From contig NZ_FOVU01000009.1 in NCBI RefSeq assembly GCF_900115265.1, positions 175,397 through 239,396 on the forward strand: a stretch of DNA of 64,000 nucleotides. The letters run 5' to 3'. Source of the DNA: Bradyrhizobium sp. Ghvi. Lineage in GTDB: Bacteria > Pseudomonadota > Alphaproteobacteria > Rhizobiales > Xanthobacteraceae. The position numbers and the translations under genes are program-made. Numbering within the stretch: position 1 is the stretch's first letter; each line of letters begins with the position of its first letter. The notes below the pieces were generated by a model that saw only the letters and a list, made by a program, of their open reading frames with translations, did not search any database and had not been told where the DNA came from. Positions 1-7,882 of this stretch are shown here, piece by piece.

Positions 1-1
1 G

Positions 2-154
2 TTTGATCTGCGTCGCGGCGTAGGCGCCTGGCTCGTGCTGGCCGAGGGAGCCGCCCGGGAATGGATGGGGTTGATCGTCTATCGCCTTGCTGGTTATACT
101 TCAAAGGTGTTGCCTGGCCCACTTGATCCGAAGGTAGGTGAATGTCGGGCGTAG
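2..154 (+). CDS. C-terminal fragment of an unidentified protein (truncated by window edge)
   Basis: An open frame runs in from the window edge and ends at a TAG 13 nt inside the hisH-like gene. It encodes about 50 residues with a hydrophobic stretch (GAWLVLAEGAAREWMGLIVY). The short stop/start overlap with the next gene is typical of translationally coupled genes and supports it being real. WbuYZ-type HisH/HisF pairs often follow an N-acetyl-sugar amidotransferase, but I do not recognise that family in these residues and make no functional call. Confidence 0.45.
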   Translation, partial: FDLRRGVGAWLVLAEGAAREWMGLIVYRLAGYTSKVLPGPLDPKVGECRA

Positions 155-780
155 CGATCGTCGATTACGGCATCAACAACGTGCGCTCGGTGAAGAACGC
201 CGTCGAATATTGTGGCTTCGATCCGGTCGTGACCCATGATGCCGACGCGATTGCGGATGCTTCCCACGTCATCCTGCCCGGAGTCGGCGCGTTCGGCGAC
301 GCCATGATCAACATCCGCGCCCGCGGCATCGATGAAATCCTCGAGCGCCAGGTCCGCGAGAAGGGCAAGCCGTTCCTTGCGGTGTGCCTCGGGATGCAGC
401 TGCTCGCCAAGACCTCCGAGGAGCACGCCGATGACGGCGTTGTACATCGCGGGCTCGGCTGGTTCGACGCCGACGTTCTGCGGCTGATGCCGAACGATCC
501 TGCCTTGAAGATCCCGCATATGGGATGGAACATGGTGGCGAAGGAGCGCAACCATCCGATCCTCGCCAATATCCGCGAGAGCAATCTGGCGTTTTATTTC
601 GTACATTCCTTCGCCATGCGCTGCAGGGATCACGGCGACGTGGTTGGCTTCGCCCAGTACGGCCAACCGGTGACCGCGATCATCTCGCGCGACAATATCG
701 CCGCCACGCAGTTCCATCCCGAGAAGAGCCAGGACACCGGGATCGAGCTGATGAGCAATTTCCTGCGCTGGAATCCCTAA
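142..780 (+). CDS. hisH: HisH-type glutamine amidotransferase (WbuY-like)
   Basis: Class I glutamine amidotransferase of 212 residues, the usual HisH length. It hydrolyses glutamine and passes ammonia to a HisF-type partner. The nucleophile elbow VCLGMQ holds Cys82, and the His192/Glu194 pair of the triad sits in QFHPEKS. The oxyanion-region motif PGVGAFGDA is at 46-54. It starts with ATG and overlaps the preceding open frame. The HisF-like gene follows after 10 nt. Surrounding genes are for polysaccharide, not histidine, so it probably feeds ammonia to a sugar amidotransferase. I infer this from the partner's altered active site. Confidence 0.93.
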   Translation: MSGVAIVDYGINNVRSVKNAVEYCGFDPVVTHDADAIADASHVILPGVGAFGDAMINIRARGIDEILERQVREKGKPFLAVCLGMQLLAKTSEEHADDGVVHRGLGWFDADVLRLMPNDPALKIPHMGWNMVAKERNHPILANIRESNLAFYFVHSFAMRCRDHGDVVGFAQYGQPVTAIISRDNIAATQFHPEKSQDTGIELMSNFLRWNP

Positions 781-790
781 AGTTCTCGCG

Positions 791-1567
791 ATGCTGAAGA
801 AGCGCCTGATACCGAAATTCCTGCTGCGCGACGGCAGGCTCGTCAAATACGTCCGCTTCTTCGAGAACGAGCGCGCCGCCGGCAACCCGGTGACGACCGC
901 AAAAGTCTACAACGACTATGGCGTCGACGAACTGATTGTGCTCGACATCGTGCCGAGCGAGGCCTCGCGTGGCCGCGTCGTCGACATCATCGAGCGAATG
1001 TCGGAAGAGATTTTCATGCCGTTCACGGTCGGCGGCGGGGTCAAGACGCTCGACGACGTCAACATGCTGCTCCGCGCCGGTGCCGACAAGGTATCGGTGA
1101 ATTCGGAGGCCGTGCGGCGCCCCGAGTTTCTGCGCGAGGCGGCGCGCACCTTCGGCGACCAGTGCATGACGGTGTCGATCGACTACAAGAGGATCAGCCC
1201 CAACCATGCTAGCGTATTCATCGACGGAGGCCGCGAGCATGTCGCGCTCGACCCGATCGAATGGGCGCAGCGCTGCGAGGACCTGCACTGCGGGGAGGTG
1301 CTGCTTGGCTCGATCGACCGCGACGGTACCATGAGCGGCTACGATCTCGAACTGATTCACAGGGCGGCAAGCGTCTTGAGCGTACCATTGATCGTCTCTG
1401 GTGGTTGCGGCTCGCTCCAGCACGCGATCGACGCGTTGGAGGCCGGTGCCTCTGCGGTGGCGATCTCCTCGATGTTCCTGTTCACCGACCACAGCCCGAT
1501 CAAGCTTCGTAGTCATCTGTTCTCGCGTGGTCTCGACGTGCGCGCCAGCTTCTCGAGTAGGAATTGA
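791..1567 (+). CDS. hisF: HisF-like ammonia-channel subunit lacking catalytic Asp11 (WbuZ-like)
   Basis: TIM-barrel protein of 258 residues aligning over its full length with HisF. The channel-gate residues at the barrel mouth are kept: Arg5, Glu47, Lys100 and Glu169. Asp131 (Thermotoga Asp130) is kept. The catalytic Asp11 in the usual CLDV motif is replaced: the segment reads IPKFLLRDG, with Leu11. WbuZ-type proteins of O-antigen and flagellin-glycan clusters show the same loss; they deliver ammonia rather than make imidazole glycerol phosphate. Together with the HisH-like gene upstream it probably forms an ammonia donor for sugar amidation. A true hisF elsewhere in the genome is expected. 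Confidence 0.9.
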   Translation: MLKKRLIPKFLLRDGRLVKYVRFFENERAAGNPVTTAKVYNDYGVDELIVLDIVPSEASRGRVVDIIERMSEEIFMPFTVGGGVKTLDDVNMLLRAGADKVSVNSEAVRRPEFLREAARTFGDQCMTVSIDYKRISPNHASVFIDGGREHVALDPIEWAQRCEDLHCGEVLLGSIDRDGTMSGYDLELIHRAASVLSVPLIVSGGCGSLQHAIDALEAGASAVAISSMFLFTDHSPIKLRSHLFSRGLDVRASFSSRN

Positions 1568-1571
1568 TGCC

Positions 1572-2237
1572 GTGCAGCTTTCGCTCGCCCGCAACGAACT
1601 CGCCGTCTACGTGCGCAGGCAATTCGAAAACCTGTTTCCCGACGGCGTCGATCTCGGCGACCTACCGAAATTCGTCGACCTTGCGCTCGGCCGGGTCGAT
1701 CATTGCTTCTCGCGCGTAAGGCTGAAGGGCTTCTTTGCAGATGGTGAGGCGCGGTTCTCGCATTGGCATTCCGACCAGTATGCGATCTTCCTTTACTATC
1801 TCGCCAATTCGGCGTTTCGCGAGCGGCCCGGCCATCCCATCGCCGACAAGGCCTATGCACTCAACAAGGCGCTGCACGCGCTCGATGCGTTCTATGAGGT
1901 CGAGCTGCCCGATGTGTTCGCGGTCCAACATCCTGTCGGCACCGTGCTTGGGCGCGCCGGCTATTCGGATTACTTCATTTGCTATCACAACTGCACGGTG
2001 GGCGCGAACCTCGACAACGACTATCCGTCGTTCGGGCGTGGCATCGTGATGTATGGCGGCAGCCGCGTGATCGGCAAGACTGCGGTAGGGGACAATTCCT
2101 TCGTGTCGACCGGCGCGATCCTGATCGACGGCGGCACGCTTGCCGCCGACAGCATCTTGCACGGCGTGTATCCGAAGGCGGCGCGCTCGCCGACGTCGCG
2201 CAACGTAGTGCGCGATATATTCGGGATGACGACCTGA
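1572..2237 (+). CDS. Left-handed beta-helix acyltransferase (serine acetyltransferase-like)
   Basis: Protein of 221 residues from a GTG start at 1572, preceded by AGGA. An upstream in-frame start would lie inside the HisF-like gene, so I reject it. The N-terminal half is helical. The C-terminal part (about 118-205) has hexapeptide-repeat turns (GTVLGRAG, TVGANLDN, RVIGKTAVG) typical of CysE/NeuD-like acyltransferases, with His120 in QHPVGTVLG as a candidate catalytic residue. It follows the HisF-like gene by 4 nt and is probably co-transcribed. The likely role is O- or N-acetylation of a sugar in surface polysaccharide; the substrate is not visible in the sequence. Confidence 0.8.
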   Translation: MQLSLARNELAVYVRRQFENLFPDGVDLGDLPKFVDLALGRVDHCFSRVRLKGFFADGEARFSHWHSDQYAIFLYYLANSAFRERPGHPIADKAYALNKALHALDAFYEVELPDVFAVQHPVGTVLGRAGYSDYFICYHNCTVGANLDNDYPSFGRGIVMYGGSRVIGKTAVGDNSFVSTGAILIDGGTLAADSILHGVYPKAARSPTSRNVVRDIFGMTT

Positions 2238-3551
2238 TCAGGTCAACCGCTTGAACCCGGAGTGAGCCACGGGCCCGCGCAACAACTGCTTGACGGCCTT
2301 CTGATCGACTGCGGTGCGGAGCTCCCGGAACACGTCGGCCACCGCATCCAGGTAGCGGTCGACGTGGGCGTCCGTATGCGACCACATCGCGTAGAACGAG
2401 CCCGTCGCGAGGATGCCGCGGTCCAGCATCATCTGCGTGAACAGCGTGCGCACCTCCTGCGCGTCCGGCAGGTCGAAGGCGAAATGGCCGAGCGGCGAGA
2501 TGCCGGAAACGTGCAGGGGCAGGCCCGCAGCCTGTGACGCTTCGGTCCAGCCCTTCTGGATGCGTGTGCCGATCCGCATCAGGTGCCGCGCGACGTTCTG
2601 CTCGCGATGCTTGCGCAAGGTGGCAAGTGCTGCGACCGGTCCGACGCGCTCGGTCCAGGCCGTCGAGCTGACGAAAGTTTCCTGCGCCGCGTCCATCACG
2701 GAGGCGCGGCCGACGATCGCGGCCATCGGAAAACCGTTGGCGATAGCCTTGGCGAATACCGCCATGTCGGGATCGACGCCATAGGCCAGATGAGCACCGC
2801 CGGAATTGATGCGGAGGCCTGACGTCACTTCGTCGAAGATCAACGCGGCGCCGCAGCGGTCGGCGAGCGCGCGGATACCCTTGATGAAGGCCGGTTCAGG
2901 CTCACTGGAGCGCACCGGCTCCATCACGATGGCGGCGAGCCGTTCGCCATGGGCGGCGACGATGGCCTCGATCTCATCGAGCTTATTGAAGTGGAAAGGG
3001 TGCATCAGGCCGGCGAGACCACGCGGCACACCCTTGGTATCGAGGCCCGGCAGCAGATGACCGTCGAGCGCGGTGGTCTCGCCGAGATTGGCGCTGAGAT
3101 ACCAGTCGTGCCAGCCGTGATAGCCGCAAAACGCCACCATGTCGCGGCCGGTCGCGGCGCGCGCGATGCGAACCGCAATCGCCATAGCCTCGCCACCGGC
3201 GCGGCCGAAACGCACCATGTCCGCCCAAGGATGCAGCTCGACCAGCAGCTCTGCCAGATCGATATCCTCGGCGCAATTCAGGGTCGACATAGAGCCCATG
3301 TCGATCGCGCTCTTTACTGCGGCATCGACGTCGGGGTCGGCAAAGCCCAGGATGGTGGCGCCGATGCCGCAATAGCTCATATCAAGGTAAGTCTTGCCGT
3401 CGAGATCGACGACTTCGGCGCCCTTGGCCGATTTGAAGTAAGTCGGCCACTGTTCCGGCAGGAACATTTCCGGCCGTTTTGAGAGCAGCTGCGTTCCGCC
3501 GGGCATGACCTTGCGCGCGCGTCGGTAAAGCGTTTGGCCGGTGCTCGACAT
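2238..3551 (-). CDS. Class III PLP aminotransferase (glutamate-1-semialdehyde aminomutase-like)
   Basis: Pyridoxal-phosphate enzyme of 437 residues. The start is the ATG at 3551, behind AGGAGA on the minus strand; upstream in-frame codons lack a ribosome site. Family motifs seen are YHGWHDW (144-150), the FDE cofactor motif (239-241) and the Schiff-base lysine K268 in FAKAIANG. It resembles HemL, but the neighbourhood is polysaccharide genes, where class III aminotransferases of this type make amino sugars or amino-acid decorations. It converges on the acetyltransferase gene with no spacer (stops at 2237 and 2238). Function beyond aminotransferase is inference. Confidence 0.87.
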   Translation of the reverse strand: MSSTGQTLYRRARKVMPGGTQLLSKRPEMFLPEQWPTYFKSAKGAEVVDLDGKTYLDMSYCGIGATILGFADPDVDAAVKSAIDMGSMSTLNCAEDIDLAELLVELHPWADMVRFGRAGGEAMAIAVRIARAATGRDMVAFCGYHGWHDWYLSANLGETTALDGHLLPGLDTKGVPRGLAGLMHPFHFNKLDEIEAIVAAHGERLAAIVMEPVRSSEPEPAFIKGIRALADRCGAALIFDEVTSGLRINSGGAHLAYGVDPDMAVFAKAIANGFPMAAIVGRASVMDAAQETFVSSTAWTERVGPVAALATLRKHREQNVARHLMRIGTRIQKGWTEASQAAGLPLHVSGISPLGHFAFDLPDAQEVRTLFTQMMLDRGILATGSFYAMWSHTDAHVDRYLDAVADVFRELRTAVDQKAVKQLLRGPVAHSGFKRLT

Positions 3552-4115
3552 TGGATTCTCCTGGGCGGAAAGCCTTCGGTGGATACCGCAAGCCCTCGAC
3601 TCAGGCAAGGCGCCGTGAGCAGGTTCTGCATGCCCGAATGGGCGCCCGACTGCTAGCTGGCTCGACCGGTTATGGATGCAGAGAGAGGGGGGCGTGGACC
3701 CGGTCGCCGCTTGCTGTCTGTGGTGTCGTCGTTCTCAGGTGCGATCTCGAAGACGGCTGCTGGAGGGGAGATCAGCGTTCTCGATCCAGGTGGATTCGGG
3801 TCGGTATTCTCCGTCTACGCAGGTCATTCTAAACAATTCGGCAGTGACGGGTAATATCACCGGCTTGAGCTTCACTAACGGTGGTACGATGCCGTCACTC
3901 AAAAAATAGTCCCGTTGCAGGCAATTGAGTGGCCGACGGAACCTCGTCGGGGCTGTCACGCCGCAGTAGAACGTTTTTACAGCCGGCGCCTCGCGTTGGA
4001 ACGCGGCACCGGCAGCCCGCAAGCAGGACTGCTTAAGCAACCGCTACTCGGTTGCTAACAGAAACTTCTCATCGTCGTAAGAGAATTTGAAAAGCCTGGA
4101 ACGCGCCGCTTGTGG
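3552..4115. other. Long intergenic region with lower GC
   Basis: About 560 bases between two minus-strand genes. No gene is convincing. A plus frame at 3676-3909 ends in a polar, Asn/Thr/Gly-rich tail (LNNSAVTGNITG) unlike its flanks, possibly a relic of a secreted beta-rich protein. The right end carries two tandem hairpins. The promoter for the aminotransferase should lie just above 3551. Confidence 0.4.
4021..4056. terminator. Tandem hairpins downstream of the gmd-fcl operon
   Basis: Two adjacent perfect inverted repeats: AAGCAG-GA-CTGCTT (4021-4034) and AGCAACCG-CTACT-CGGTTGCT (4036-4056). They lie about 60 nt beyond the stop of the minus-strand glycosyltransferase, where the gmd-fcl operon should end. 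Neither has a clear T-run, so termination is uncertain. Confidence 0.35.
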
Positions 4116-5327
4116 CTAATTGCGGTGCACTGCCTGGCTGACCTCGTTCATCACCTGGCGATAGCGAGCAAGAGCGACGTCCTCGCGATATTTCTCGGCG
4201 ATGTCGGCTGCACGAATTCCTTTGTCCATGGTGGTCTGTCGATCGTCGGCCGCTTCCCGAATGGCTCGCACGAGCTCGGCGGGGTTTTCGGGAGAAACGA
4301 CCCATCCGATTGCCTCTTCGCCAAGCACGAGCGCGCCTTCGGAATTGGCCTCCGAGGCGACCACGATCGGACGCCCGATCGCCAAGATGTTATAGAGGCG
4401 GCTGGGGATCGAGACACCGGCGACATGCCGGCGATAGGGAATAACCCAGAGATCGGCAGCCGACAGGAATTCCACGAGTTCGTCTTCGGCGACAGGTTTC
4501 ATGATCGTGACATTCTCGAGACGATCCTTGGCATAAAGCTCGTTGAGCGTGGCCCAGCCCACGCCCCATCCCGAGAGCATGAAATGAATGTCCTTCCGGT
4601 CTCGCAACAGGCGGGCCGCTTCGAACACCGTGACGGGATCGTGTGTGAAACCGAGATTGCCGGATAGACCAACGATAAACCTGGAAGAGTCCGGCGCGCG
4701 GAATCGGCTGGCCGGATCAATCTTGCGATAGCCAATCGGAATAAGCGCCCAGTTCGGAATGTAGTGAAGTTGGTCCGCAACGACACCGGGATATTGTTCG
4801 ATCAGAGGCGGCACGTCGCGCCCGATCACGACGATCGCATCAAGGCGCCGGAACAGAAGCGTGTTGGCAAAGCGAATGAGGCGCACCGCCAGCGAAGTGG
4901 AGCGAACCATACCGGCGGCCTCGAGCGCTTCCGGATAGAGATCATATATCAGGAGCATGGACTTTGCTCCACGCAATCTGGCGGCGATAAGCACGGTGTA
5001 GGGCAGGGTGAACGGCGTCGTGACGCAGAAGACGATGTCGCCCGACCTTGCCCGCCGCAGGACCGAGAAGAACATTTGGGCAGCAAGCAAGCAGATCGCG
5101 AGAGCGCGCTGGACGATCGCGGACTTGCGCGGATTCCAGCACTTGATTTCGACGACCTCGGGCTTGCCGGCTTTGCCGTCTGCGCGCGAGCCTTGTGTCG
5201 CTGAGATCACAACGACCTGCCGATCTCTTGCGAGGCTCTCGGCGATCTTGCCGACATAAACTGCCGTCGTGGTCGTGTCGGGCGGGTAGAACTGAGCCGC
5301 GATGATCAGCTTTGCGGAAGTGGCCAT
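4116..5327 (-). CDS. WcaI-like GT4 glycosyltransferase
   Basis: Glycosyltransferase of 403 residues from the ATG at 5327; an earlier in-frame start would overlap fcl. The N-terminal Rossmann part begins KLIIAAQFYPPDTTTTA, the usual WcaI-type opening. The C-terminal half has the donor-site pattern GLSGNLGFTHDP, then DLWVIPYR and GVSIPSRLYNILAIGRP. It sits 19 nt after fcl in the gmd-fcl operon, so it may transfer fucose or another GDP-sugar (inference). A clear paralogue lies at 59385-60617 in the second polysaccharide region. Confidence 0.88.
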   Translation of the reverse strand: MATSAKLIIAAQFYPPDTTTTAVYVGKIAESLARDRQVVVISATQGSRADGKAGKPEVVEIKCWNPRKSAIVQRALAICLLAAQMFFSVLRRARSGDIVFCVTTPFTLPYTVLIAARLRGAKSMLLIYDLYPEALEAAGMVRSTSLAVRLIRFANTLLFRRLDAIVVIGRDVPPLIEQYPGVVADQLHYIPNWALIPIGYRKIDPASRFRAPDSSRFIVGLSGNLGFTHDPVTVFEAARLLRDRKDIHFMLSGWGVGWATLNELYAKDRLENVTIMKPVAEDELVEFLSAADLWVIPYRRHVAGVSIPSRLYNILAIGRPIVVASEANSEGALVLGEEAIGWVVSPENPAELVRAIREAADDRQTTMDKGIRAADIAEKYREDVALARYRQVMNEVSQAVHRN

Positions 5328-5346
5328 GTGCAAACGCGGTCCTCGA

Positions 5347-6315
5347 TCAGGCGTTCGGCTGAAGGCCGTTGGCCTGACTTTCCGCCAAATAGGCTTCATA
5401 GGCGCGCTTCAAGCCATCGTGAAGCGAGGTCGTCGCGCGCCAGCCGAGCTCGTCGAGCCTGTTGATATCGAGCAGCTTGCGCGGCGTGCCGTCGGGACGC
5501 GAGGTGTCGAAGGAGATCTCGCCGCGATAGCCGACGATCCCGGCGACCACGCGCGCGAACTCGGCAATGGCGACATCCTCCCCGGTGCCGATGTTGATCA
5601 GCTCGCTGCCGGAATAGGTCTTCATCAGGTGGACGCAGGCATCGGCCATGTCGTCGACATAGAGGAACTCGCGCCGCGGCGTGCCGGTGCCCCAGACCGC
5701 GACCGTCTTGGCGCCCGACAGCTTCGCCTCGTGAAAGCGCCGGATCAGGGCCGCGACGACGTGGCTCAATTCAGGGTGATAATTGTCGCCGGGACCATAG
5801 AGGTTGGTCGGCATCACGCTGATGAAGTCGCTGCCATACTGACTGCGATAGGCCTCCGCCATCTTGATGCCGGCGATCTTGGCGATCGCATAGGGTTCGT
5901 TGGTCGGCTCCAGCGGGCCTGTGAGCACGGAATCTTCGCGCAGCGGCTGCGGCGCCAGCTTCGGATAGATGCAGGACGAGCCGAGGAACATCAGCTTCTC
6001 GGCCCGGTTCACATGCGCGGCGTGGATCACGTTGGCGGCGATCGCGATGTTGTCGTAGATGAACTCGGCGCGCAGCGTGTTGTTGGCGACGATGCCGCCG
6101 ACCTTGGCGGCGGCGAGGAAGATCACCTGCGGCCGCACCCGCGCGAACCAGTCGAACACGGCGGCCTGGTTGCAGAGATCGACCTCGCGCCGGTCAACGG
6201 TGACGAGCTTCACATCCTCCCGTGCCAGCCGGCGCAGAAGCGCGCTGCCGACCATGCCACGATGACCGGCGACATAGACGCTCTTGCCCTTCAGCTCAAA
6301 CGGTACGCTTGCCAT
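5347..6315 (-). CDS. fcl: GDP-L-fucose synthase
   Basis: Short-chain dehydrogenase of 322 residues that epimerises and reduces GDP-4-keto-6-deoxymannose to GDP-L-fucose. It has the NADP-binding GHRGMVGSA (18-25), the conserved SSCIYPK with Ser113/Ser114, and the Tyr142/Lys146 pair in YAIAKIAG. The start is the ATG at 6315, overlapping the gmd stop by 20 nt, so the two are probably translationally coupled. Gmd upstream makes its substrate. Length and motifs match the family well. Confidence 0.95.
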   Translation of the reverse strand: MASVPFELKGKSVYVAGHRGMVGSALLRRLAREDVKLVTVDRREVDLCNQAAVFDWFARVRPQVIFLAAAKVGGIVANNTLRAEFIYDNIAIAANVIHAAHVNRAEKLMFLGSSCIYPKLAPQPLREDSVLTGPLEPTNEPYAIAKIAGIKMAEAYRSQYGSDFISVMPTNLYGPGDNYHPELSHVVAALIRRFHEAKLSGAKTVAVWGTGTPRREFLYVDDMADACVHLMKTYSGSELINIGTGEDVAIAEFARVVAGIVGYRGEISFDTSRPDGTPRKLLDINRLDELGWRATTSLHDGLKRAYEAYLAESQANGLQPNA

Positions 6316-7381
6316 TTGCAATGTCCCGTTTGGCCTCGGCAAGATCGCCCGCCATCATCTCTTCGACGAGCTGCGCAAAGCTCCGCTTCGGTTTCCAGCC
6401 GAGCACCTTTTGCGCCTTGCTGGCATCGCCGACGAGCAGATCGACCTCGGTCGGGCGGAAATAAGTCGGATCGATCTTCACCACCGTCTTGCCGCTGATG
6501 GCATCGACGCCGGTCTCGTCCACACCTTTGCCGCGCCATTCGATGCGGCGGCCGACCTGGGCAAAGGCCAGCTCGACCATCTCACGCACCGACCGCGTCT
6601 CGCCGGTGGCGAGCACGAAATCATCGGGCTTGTCGGCCTGCAGGATCATGTGCATGCCCTCGACGTAGTCCTTGGCATGGCCCCAGTCGCGCTTGGCCTC
6701 GAGATTGCCGAGATAGAGCGTCTGCTCGAGCCCAACCTCGATCCGGGCGACGCCGCGGGTGATCTTGCGGGTGACGAAGGTCTCGCCGCGGATCGGGCTC
6801 TCATGGTTGAACAGGATGCCGTTCGAAGCAAACATGCCGTAGGCTTCGCGGTAGTTCACCGTGATCCAGTAGCCATAGAGCTTGGCGACGCCATAAGGCG
6901 AGCGGGGATAGAACGGCGTGGTCTCCTTCTGCGGAATCTCCTGCACGAGACCGTAGAGCTCGGAGGTCGAGGCCTGGTAGAACCGCGTCTCCTTCTCCAT
7001 GCCGAGGATGCGGATCGCTTCCAAAAGGCGCAGCACCCCGACGGCATCGGCGTTGGCGGTGTATTCCGGGCTCTCGAAGCTGACGGCGACGTGGCTCTGC
7101 GCGGCGAGATTGTAGATCTCGGTCGGGCGGATCTGCTGCACCAGGCGGATCAGGTTGGTCGAATCCGTCATGTCGCCGTAATGCATCAGGAACGGTACGT
7201 TGCCGGCATGCGGGTCCTGGTAGAGGTGATCGACGCGCGCGGTGTTGAACGAGGACGAGCGGCGCTTGATGCCGTGCACGACATAGCCGAGCGACAGCAA
7301 ATGCTCGGCGAGATAAGCCCCGTCCTGCCCGGTCACACCGGTGATGAGAGCGACGCGCTGTTTGGAGTCTTGAGCATTCAT
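6296..7381 (-). CDS. gmd: GDP-mannose 4,6-dehydratase
   Basis: Extended short-chain dehydrogenase of 361 residues converting GDP-D-mannose to GDP-4-keto-6-deoxy-D-mannose. The NADP loop is GVTGQDG (15-21), the catalytic Tyr163/Lys167 lie in YGVAKLYG, and the family signatures FNHESPIRGETFVTRKI and GNLEAKRDWGHAKDYV are both present. It is first in the minus-strand operon with fcl and a glycosyltransferase. GDP-mannose could come from the guanylyltransferase starting at 63894. Confidence 0.96.
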   Translation of the reverse strand: MNAQDSKQRVALITGVTGQDGAYLAEHLLSLGYVVHGIKRRSSSFNTARVDHLYQDPHAGNVPFLMHYGDMTDSTNLIRLVQQIRPTEIYNLAAQSHVAVSFESPEYTANADAVGVLRLLEAIRILGMEKETRFYQASTSELYGLVQEIPQKETTPFYPRSPYGVAKLYGYWITVNYREAYGMFASNGILFNHESPIRGETFVTRKITRGVARIEVGLEQTLYLGNLEAKRDWGHAKDYVEGMHMILQADKPDDFVLATGETRSVREMVELAFAQVGRRIEWRGKGVDETGVDAISGKTVVKIDPTYFRPTEVDLLVGDASKAQKVLGWKPKRSFAQLVEEMMAGDLAEAKRDIANGKRTV

Positions 7382-7581
7382 AGTTGTTCCGGGCCACCGG
7401 CTTAGGATTGACGGGGTTGCGTATCCTACTTTTCCGAGCGTGTCTTGTTTTCCAGTGCGGCCGGATTTTCATGTAAATGTGATTATGCATTCAATGGGTT
7501 AGCGTTCGTTGATATGGAATTCTAGGGGTGCGCGAGCTTGATTTGCCCACGAATCTGCCGGTTCCTACCGCTCTGCAGGTT
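7382..7581. promoter_or_regulatory. Upstream region of gmd, AT-rich
   Basis: About 200 bases between gmd and a gene remnant, with a clearly AT-rich stretch at about 7460-7520. This is the natural place for the promoter of the gmd-fcl operon. No single -35/-10 pair is convincing. Confidence 0.35.
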
Positions 7582-7816
7582 TCAGGCGAGCTCAAGCGCC
7601 TCGCGCACGAAGGCCGCGAGATTGCCTTCCCGAAGTAACGCGCCACGGATGCCTGCAGCGCACATCGCCTTCAGGAAAGCGCTTCATGAGGCCGGTGATC
7701 ATGCCTCGCCCCGGCGTTCGCCGGTCGCTGTCGCATCGATAGCACTCGACGATGGTCTCGGGGTGGTCGGGGGATAGAACGTTTTGATATGGCGCCGGCT
7801 GCGATTTCGTGATCAT
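7582..7816 (-). pseudogene. Frameshifted 3' remnant of an unidentified gene
   Basis: On the minus strand, a frame from an ATG at 7816 (MITKSQPAPYQNVL...) reads to ITGLMKRF. The adjacent frame then continues as LKAMCAAGIRGALLREG and ends naturally in REALELA at 7582. Removing one C from the TTTCCTGAAGG stretch would join the two into one plausible helical C-terminus. It looks like a gene fragment with a one-base insertion. I do not recognise the family. Confidence 0.35.
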
Positions 7817-7882
7817 GGGGTGCCGGAACAAATGTGTTCACCGTCCCGCCGGCGGCTTGTCTCGATATCGGCGGCGTCGCAC

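Noticed and set aside
142..1567. HisH-HisF as true histidine biosynthesis genes
   Set aside because: The HisF-like protein lacks the catalytic Asp11, no other his gene is nearby, and the neighbours are sugar genes.
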